DNA of 64,000 nt, from the NCBI GenBank assembly GCA_029959085.1, contig JARWIR010000001.1, forward strand, positions 19,211,730 to 19,275,729, in the 5' to 3' direction. The first letter of the stretch is position 1; every line of letters starts with the position of its first letter. This stretch comes from Nemophila menziesii (lineage: Eukaryota > Streptophyta > Magnoliopsida > Boraginales > Hydrophyllaceae). The notes beneath the pieces are model-generated. The model was not told the origin of the DNA. It worked only from the letters and a program-made list of their open reading frames with translations, and ran no database searches. The position numbers and the translations under genes were made by a program. Shown piece after piece: positions 58,601 to 64,000 of the stretch.

Positions 58601-61600
58601 TGTTTTGCCTCAACCTTAAAACAAGGAAGAACCAAATTTGACTCCCGGGCTACAAAATGCATATTCTTAAGCTACCCTCTACACACAAAAGGCTACAAAT
58701 TATTAAACATTGAGACAAACACAACTTTTATATCCAGAAATGTTGTTTTCAATGAATCTATATTTCCTTTTTCTAACACCTCCCCATCACACAATCTTCA
58801 TACATTCCTTTTTCCACCTTCAAACCAATCTTATACTGAATTTACCTCAAAAACCTCAACAACCCCTATACAAACATCTAATACCTCCCACAATTCTCCT
58901 CATACTTCTCCCTCTTCAGATAATCTTCCTCTTACTCAAAATATTACTCCACCTCTATTAACCAAACCTACAAGAACTAGAAATGCTCCTGCTTACCTCA
59001 AAGATTATATATGCCCCACCAAAGCTTTGCATACCTCTCTTAACTCAACAACACACCAGACACTACCTTCTCCTCTATATCCTATACAAGATTTTCTATC
59101 CACCTCTCGTTTATCTCAGACATACACTCACTATATAGCCTCTATCAGCTCTCAAACTGAACCTACATCATATAAACAAGCATCTACCTCTCCTGAATGG
59201 ATGAATGCCATACAAAAGGAACTCACTGCTCTTGAAGATAATCATACATGGTCTATTGTTCCCCAAACTACTGACATAAAACCCATTGGGAGTAAATGGG
59301 TTTTTAAGCTTAAATATAAAGCTGATGGAACACTTGAGAGACATAAAGCAAGGCTTGTAGCTAAAGGCTATAATCAACAAGAAGGTTTGGATTTCTTTGA
59401 TACTTTTTCACCTGTTGCAAAAGTGACCTCTATTAGACTAATGCTTGCTCTTGCATCTTCAAATCAATGGCATTTACATCAACTTGATGTGAACAATGCT
59501 TTCCTACATGGTGAATTAAATGAAGTAGTATACATGAAGGTACCTCATGGGCTTCAAGCTCCACCAAACTCAGTTTGTAGACTAAACAAAAGTCTATATG
59601 GCCTAAAGCAAGCCTCTAGACAGTGGTTTGCTAAGCTCTCTACTGCTCTTATATCCTATGGCTTTACACACTCCAATAGTGACTACAGTCTATTCACTAA
59701 AGGTACTGCTTCAACCTTCATTGCCCTATTGGTTTATGTAGATGACATAATCATCACTAGTGGCTCCTTAACTGAAATCAACAAGATCAAATCTTTTCTC
59801 CATTGTGAATTCACTATTAAAGACCTAGGTGAGTTGAAATTTTTTCTTGGGATTGAAGTTGCAAGAAGTTCTAAAGGAATATCTCTATGCCAGAGAAAAT
59901 TTGCTTTAGATATACTTACTGAATGTGGTGTTCTTGGTTCAAAACCTGTTGCTTTTCCGATGGAGTCTACATTGAAACTCAAACAAGATGATACTGAATT
60001 ATTAGAAGATGCTTCTTCTTACAGGAGACTAATTGGAAGATTGTTATACCTCACAATAACAAGACCTGACTTAAACTACTCTATCACTTGCTTAAGCCAA
60101 TTCCTTTCCAAACCATCCACCAATCATTGGAATGCTGCACAACGTGTTCTACGTTATCTTAAACTCACAGTTGGACAAGGTATATTTTACTCATCTGCTT
60201 CACCAATCAAATTAAAAGCATATTGCGATAGTGATTGGGCTGGTTGTTTGGATTCTCGTCGAAGTATCACCGGCTATTGTATATTCTTGGGTGATTCGTT
60301 GATCTCTTGGAAGAGTAAAAAGCAATCTACAATAAGTAGATCATCAGCTGAAGCTGAGTACCGAGCACTAGCCACAACAACTTGTGAAATTCAATGGTTG
60401 TTATATGCTTTACATGACTATGGAGTTTCACATTCGTTTTCAGCTCTTGTGTACTCGGATAGTAAGTCTGCTATAGCCATGTCTACTAATCCTATTCAAC
60501 ATGAACGGACTAAACACGTTGACATAGATTGCAAAATTACACGTGAAAAAATTCAAGAGGGAATAATCAAACTTTTTTACATTCCTTCTAACTTGCAATT
60601 AGCAGATGTATTCACTAAACCATTAGGTTCTCTCGCTTTTCATAACAATATTAGCAAGCTGAATCTTACTAATATCCATCTTCCGCTTGTGGGGGGATCT
60701 TGGAGTATGAATTCGCTTCTAGAAGTCAACAAAATGCAGAAAATGGAGAACAACAAAGAAGAAGGACTATTATGCAATTAAAGAAGAAGTTAGATCAAGA
60801 ATCTGTTAGTTGGTTAGTTTGTTAGAAATCCAGCTGTAATCTAGCTGTGTTTAGATGCTTTAGATAAACAATAAACGTGTATATATATATGTACAATTGC
60901 ATTACTTTACAACTAAATAAACCAGCTTCTAATTTTCTCTCTACATCTCTCTTTCTTCTCCATCTTCTCTTAAGCTTCTCTTTCGCCATTAATGGCTGCT
61001 CTTCTCTCACTTGTGTAATTCAACAGATATATTTGGCTAATTTGCGTAATACAGGGACCATGGTGCAATTAGTCCCTTTTTTTTTTACTTTCAGAAACAC
61101 AGTGTATACGTTTGACTATCTTGCGACCATGGAGCAATGAGTCATTTTTCTTCTAGTGTGAAATTGCACCGTTGGTACACGTGTTATGCAAATACGTCAT
61201 ATGTACCCATGTTTTTTAATAAGTACGGGTTGTATTCGATACTCTTAGAAACACAGGTGTTATATTTGGCTATTTTGTGTAACACGGGGATCATGGTGCA
61301 ATTAGTTTTTTTTTTATTACAATCGTTGACTTATTAGTCTGTAGTAAATTATGATAACATGAACGTTTTATATAATATATATATATAGTCAAGGTATAAT
61401 ATAACATGTTCGATATTCTTGTTTAAAAAGTAGCAATTCAACCCCTTGTTTCAAAAAGTAATTGTACCAGTGTTTTTTAAAAATAGCAATAGTACCCAGT
61501 GTTTTTTGAAAATAGCAATTGTACCCCGTGTTTTTTGAAAATAGTAATTGTACCCCTTGTTTTAAAAAGCAGCAATTGTACACCGTGTTATCATATAAAG

Positions 61601-63660
61601 AAGCCAATATGGCACCGTGGAGGGGTAGATTTGCTACTTTAGAAACACATGGGTAATCTGGCTATTTTGCACAACATAAGTACCGTAGTGCAATTAATCA
61701 ATTATTCGCTATCATTGACTTCTTAGTCTGTAATTGATTACCACTGGCTTTCTGCAACTCTGTTCATATTTAATCATTTCCATTTTTGGGTCAAAGCCTA
61801 TTTAATCAAACTATAATATAATATAATGTGTTGCCCACGTGTTCCAAAAAGTAGCAAGTGCACCCTGTGTTATTATCTAATATAACCCAGTAAAGGGAAA
61901 GATTTGCAATGTCATTATATATCACAGGGGAGTATTTGCTACTTTTAGAAATACACGTGTATATCTGGCTATCTTGCATAACATAGGGACCAATGGCGCA
62001 ATTAACCTTATTTTTTTTCTTCATGAAGATAAGATCCTGCACGAGGAAGTCCACTTGGTAACCCATAGAATCTTAGGGTTTCTTGTACTTGGACTTGCTC
62101 GGATATACTCGAAGAAAGTCGAGTATCTTTTTCATGATTGTAGTAAACTACTGAGTCGACTCGGTGGTGCGCCCAATTCAAGAATCATGAATAGTTTTTG
62201 CTTGCCGTGTCCCTCAATTATACTTCCAGAGAGTTTCAATATTGATGCTTTTGATCTCGGGAATCTAGACGATCAAAGCAGGTGAAATTTCGTAATATCC
62301 GAAAGTAAAAAAAGTTTTTATTTTGATTATGCTCCGCTTTTTTAATCTTTATTTCTGGTTTTGCAGTGATCATCACAGAGTGAAATCTAATGAAGAGTTA
62401 TTGCTTCCAGGTGATTATTTATGAATAGGTTCTTTTAAAAATATTGTATGTTTGTGCAGTATACTTATCTTTTTTCTCTATATATCAGATGCAAGTAAAG
62501 GGAAGGGAATTCAGCTGGGCTCGCTTGACCAGGTATGTAATTTATTCTTTGAGTTAATTACATTATAGCTCCCTATATTATGCAAAATTGCACTATAGGT
62601 TCGTAATAGGCACTTTTGAGCCAGGGTCCTTAACTATGGGGAAAAACATCGACCCTTAAAAAATTATATTATTACCTTATGTTCCCCATTTTTTCAGAAT
62701 CTTTAACTTGATCTCCACTTTTAAAATTTATGTTATTAAGCTTTAAAATATGTTGGCTTTAAATTTTGCAGTATAATGCGGAAGATCTTTATTCCGAAGC
62801 TACATATTTCACTCCGACAAAAGAGTAAGTTGACTTATAAATTTCACCTGAGAAATTGGTGTTATATCTAATTAATTGGTCTATTTTTGTTGCAGTGTAT
62901 TTTCACCATCTTATAATGCTATTAACCTGGGAATAGATTTACCGGAATCTTCAAGAAGCTCTAACGTGGGACCCGCCTTTTTTCTTGAAGATCGCCTGGA
63001 GCCTATGCCTATGTCTTTCGCCGAGATAGAAGGAGAAGTGTGCCTCGGTGGGCCATCTTGGGAAGACAACGGAACCCTTGAAAGTTGTCCCGCAACGGAG
63101 GATCTGCCAGCTGGCAGGACGTGTGTGGAGATTGAAGAAGGTGTTGTTGATAGAAAGGAAGATCTACAAACAAAAGAGGAAGGGCCAGTTGGCGGTAGTG
63201 GTCCGGAGGATGAAGAACACACCAATGAGGAACCGCCAGCTGCCGGTACTGATCCGGAGGATGAAGAAGGTGGTGTTGATCTACACACGAATGAGGAACC
63301 TCCAGCTGCCAGTACTGATCCAGAGGATGAAGAAGATGGTGTTGATCTACACACGAATGAGGAATCGCCAGCTGTCGGTACAGCTGTGACTGAAAGTGGG
63401 AAGAGCCCGACTAAACGGGCAACTATAGTCATTGATTTGACTCCGCAATCCAAGTTCCGAGGCAATTCTGGTAAATTCTGACCAAAAAGATAATTTTTAA
63501 TAAATATCCTTATTAATCTAACTGTTTAAAATCTGCCATATATTTCAGTGAACGACTCACCGGGGGCCACGGCCGTTCCCACTCCAGGTACTAACGATCG
63601 AGCAAAGCTTTCAAGGAAGAGAAAATGTGTATGGGATGAAAAGACTATTCTATCAAACAA
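55634..63660 (+). CDS. RAD21: RAD21/SCC1 cohesin kleisin, SYN2-like (gene B, copy 2, 3' end outside window)
   Basis: Visible exons: 55634-55757, 62029-62281, 62367-62410, 62489-62532, 62772-62825, 62896-63470, 63549-63660; the remaining six lie beyond 64000. Exon 1 is identical to copy 1. Exon 3 has a proper acceptor (TTTTGCAG at 62359-62366), giving the in-frame continuation SSDHHRVKSNEELLLP. The N-terminal SMC3-binding region and the central acidic repeats are intact with a few substitutions. As in copy 1, exon 5 ends in phase 0 while exon 6 needs phase 2, a one-base conflict at an A-run. Intron 1 (about 6.3 kb) carries the Copia element in the same orientation, whose LTR signals could end transcripts early. 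It is the better candidate for a working kleisin, but not a clean one. Confidence 0.75.
56050..56377 (+). repeat. Copia 5' LTR
   Basis: 328 bp, begins TCTTGGAGTATG rather than the usual TGTTGGAG, ends AATTCAACA. Contains a TATATATATATG stretch and a pyrimidine-rich downstream part. Confidence 0.95.
56378..56390 (+). other. Initiator-tRNA-Met primer-binding site
   Basis: TGGTATCAGAGCA, immediately after the 5' LTR, the standard Copia priming site. Confidence 0.95.
56465..60781 (+). CDS. Copia gag-pol polyprotein, 1438 residues
   Basis: Domains in order: gag with YLAWARAIEIALSVKNKLGF near 37-56; zinc knuckle C260-x2-C263-x4-H268-x4-C273; aspartic protease D362-T-G-A; integrase zinc-binding region with WHSRLGH near 488; integrase core with D548 (HCDIWGP), D611 (SDNGVEF) and E644 (NGLVERK); reverse transcriptase beginning GSKWVFKLKYKADG near 943 with YVDD at 1091-1094; RNase H with YCDSDWAGC near 1253, SSAEAEYRAL and YSDSKSAI. 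All catalytic residues expected for the family are present with no stop or frameshift. The frame runs 84 bases into the 3' LTR before its stop. Products would reverse-transcribe and integrate element RNA from virus-like particles. Likely coding-competent; activity cannot be judged from sequence. Confidence 0.97.
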   Translation: MSSTTPVSEDFSSPYYLHPSESTGISLVSEILTGDNYLAWARAIEIALSVKNKLGFVNGDITQPSLTDLTLFSAWTRANNLVLSWILNSISKEIRSSLLYVNSAHELYNEIKTRFCKSNGARVYQLEKSLSSITQSSSSISEYFAKFKALWDEYVHFRPNPICSCGFMNQCTCKLLDTLVERQQTDFIIKFLIGLNESYSAARSQILLMDPLPKINSVFAMLVQEESQRELTNFSEPTQAFYARNVQKSTTYGDKKKVLCTHCGYTGHTVDKCFQLHGYPIGWTGPRGKRSYNTFSSNSKANCITAPQDTTQDSKSLSSYEFTPEQVSKLIALAHNSASTSPAVHQASTQEGNTFHSSWILDTGATDHLIFSPSFYTGSYYPTNISVSLPNGDIVQADYTGHIYINKYITLKNVLCVSLFKQNLLSISKLTKESQVLVSFFPTHCSLQESKFKKMIGTAYELNGLYYLHTPSQSSCFHSVTTQKLDIWHSRLGHASKAKLQALKTVDSSITFLPSNVCETCSFAKQKRLVFPTSTSSSSSCFELIHCDIWGPLKHISYTGHRYFLTIVDDFSRCTWIYMMTNKSEVGSHLLCFYNLVHTQFNVKIKKIRSDNGVEFNLTSFYSTYGIIHQTSCVETPEQNGLVERKHQHLLATARALMFQSKLPIQFWSEAILTSTHIINRLPTPLLNNKSPYQVLYNKQPTLNHLRVFGCLCFASTLKQGRTKFDSRATKCIFLSYPLHTKGYKLLNIETNTTFISRNVVFNESIFPFSNTSPSHNLHTFLFPPSNQSYTEFTSKTSTTPIQTSNTSHNSPHTSPSSDNLPLTQNITPPLLTKPTRTRNAPAYLKDYICPTKALHTSLNSTTHQTLPSPLYPIQDFLSTSRLSQTYTHYIASISSQTEPTSYKQASTSPEWMNAIQKELTALEDNHTWSIVPQTTDIKPIGSKWVFKLKYKADGTLERHKARLVAKGYNQQEGLDFFDTFSPVAKVTSIRLMLALASSNQWHLHQLDVNNAFLHGELNEVVYMKVPHGLQAPPNSVCRLNKSLYGLKQASRQWFAKLSTALISYGFTHSNSDYSLFTKGTASTFIALLVYVDDIIITSGSLTEINKIKSFLHCEFTIKDLGELKFFLGIEVARSSKGISLCQRKFALDILTECGVLGSKPVAFPMESTLKLKQDDTELLEDASSYRRLIGRLLYLTITRPDLNYSITCLSQFLSKPSTNHWNAAQRVLRYLKLTVGQGIFYSSASPIKLKAYCDSDWAGCLDSRRSITGYCIFLGDSLISWKSKKQSTISRSSAEAEYRALATTTCEIQWLLYALHDYGVSHSFSALVYSDSKSAIAMSTNPIQHERTKHVDIDCKITREKIQEGIIKLFYIPSNLQLADVFTKPLGSLAFHNNISKLNLTNIHLPLVGGSWSMNSLLEVNKMQKMENNKEEGLLCN
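60698..61025 (+). repeat. Copia 3' LTR
   Basis: 328 bp, appears identical to the 5' LTR; includes the last 28 codons of the polyprotein. Followed by GATAT. Confidence 0.95.
61031..62020. repeat. Gene-B-associated repeats in intron 1, copy 2
   Basis: Counterpart of 17242-18280. The (TA)n is much shorter here (about 61376-61387). The 35-bp minisatellite spans about 61428-61590. Confidence 0.7.
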
Positions 63661-64000
63661 GTAAGTGGTTTTTATTATTATTATGGTTCATGTATATATT
63701 ATTTCTTTATGGATAGATGTGGGCCATAAAATTCTACTCAGTGGTCAGTTTGCAAAATGAAAATTCACAAAATATGTACCACTTTTTGCCATCTCTGGAT
63801 TCAGATTTAAATTTTATTTTCGGGCCTTCGAATTATCCAAACAGGCCCATGGCTTCTGAGGCGGAGCCAGTAAAAGCCTGGTCTAAAGAAAATGCTGGTT
63901 TTACCCTGATTATTTTTTACAAAAGAAAGACCTTATGGCCCCCTGAAATTTTGAGAACTTTCACTTTCCGCCCACCCCTATAGAAAACTTCTCATTAAAC

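Larger units (their letters stand above)
56050..61025 (+). mobile_element. Intact Ty1/Copia retrotransposon in intron 1 of gene B, copy 2
   Basis: 4976 bp with two 328-bp LTRs (56050-56377 and 60698-61025) that look identical base for base. A 5-bp target duplication GATAT flanks it (56045-56049 and 61026-61030), and copy 1 gives the empty site. The primer-binding site TGGTATCAGAGCA (initiator-Met tRNA) directly follows the 5' LTR, and a G-rich polypurine tract (60690-60697) precedes the 3' LTR. One uninterrupted polyprotein frame. Identical LTRs and an open frame point to a very recent insertion. Order protease-integrase-RT-RNase H is diagnostic of Copia. Confidence 0.97.
38076..64000. repeat. 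Segmental duplication, copy 2 (right end outside window)
   Basis: Direct repeat of 1-20280 with scattered substitutions and indels. It holds the same genes and relics in the same order. Extra sequence relative to copy 1 is a hAT element (49820-50695), a Copia element (56050-61025) and a promoter-proximal block (55117-55564). Copy 1 serves as an empty site for the two insertions, which fixes their exact ends. The repeat is still continuing at base 64000, inside intron 7 of gene B. Confidence 0.95.

Overview
The window looks like AT-rich nuclear DNA of a eudicot plant. It has short-exon genes with GT-AG introns, Copia and Gypsy-type LTR retrotransposons with plant tRNA primer-binding sites, L1-type LINE relics, a hAT element, a CACTA end and MITEs. 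I see no prokaryotic operons, CRISPR arrays, rRNA or tRNA genes. The species cannot be named from this sequence.

Layout. Bases 1-20280 and 38076-64000 are two copies, in the same orientation, of one segment. They differ by roughly one percent in the stretches I compared by eye, plus many indels. Copy 1 runs off the left edge and copy 2 off the right edge, so the true unit length is not visible; the repeat spacing is about 38 kb. Each copy carries, left to right: (a) a degenerate LTR-type repeat; (b) a minus-strand, 3'-truncated non-autonomous LTR element with one open frame; (c) a minus-strand LINE relic; (d) a 5'-shortened poly(A)-binding-protein gene (gene A: RRM4 plus MLLE); (e) a polypyrimidine tract; and (f) a RAD21/SCC1-type cohesin kleisin gene of SYN2/RAD21.1 character (gene B: 13 inferred exons in copy 1; exons 1-7 visible in copy 2). 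Between the copies, 22.0-38.0 kb is almost pure transposon debris: a LINE relic, a CACTA end, a second LINE 3' end, arrays of an LTR-like module, and a complete 7.3-kb non-autonomous LTR retrotransposon with target-site duplications.

The main result is that the two copies are decaying in a complementary way. Copy 2 of gene A has lost a 43-bp segment holding its likely TATA box and carries an 876-bp hAT insertion inside the RRM exon. Copy 1 of gene B lacks a 448-bp segment holding the TATA box and leader present in copy 2, and has a destroyed exon-3 splice acceptor. Copy 2 of gene B keeps these but has a very young 4976-bp Copia element, with LTRs that look identical and an open 1438-codon polyprotein, in intron 1. 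Both copies of gene B also share a reading-phase conflict between exons 5 and 6, so the kleisin may have been compromised before the duplication.

Functionally, gene A would encode a protein that keeps the last RNA-binding domain and the MLLE peptide-binding domain of PABP but not RRM1-3. Gene B would encode a cohesin ring kleisin. Nothing in the sequence shows the two acting together. All exon structures are inferred by eye from splice motifs and family resemblance. An assembly artefact (retained haplotype) must be excluded before the duplication is interpreted biologically.
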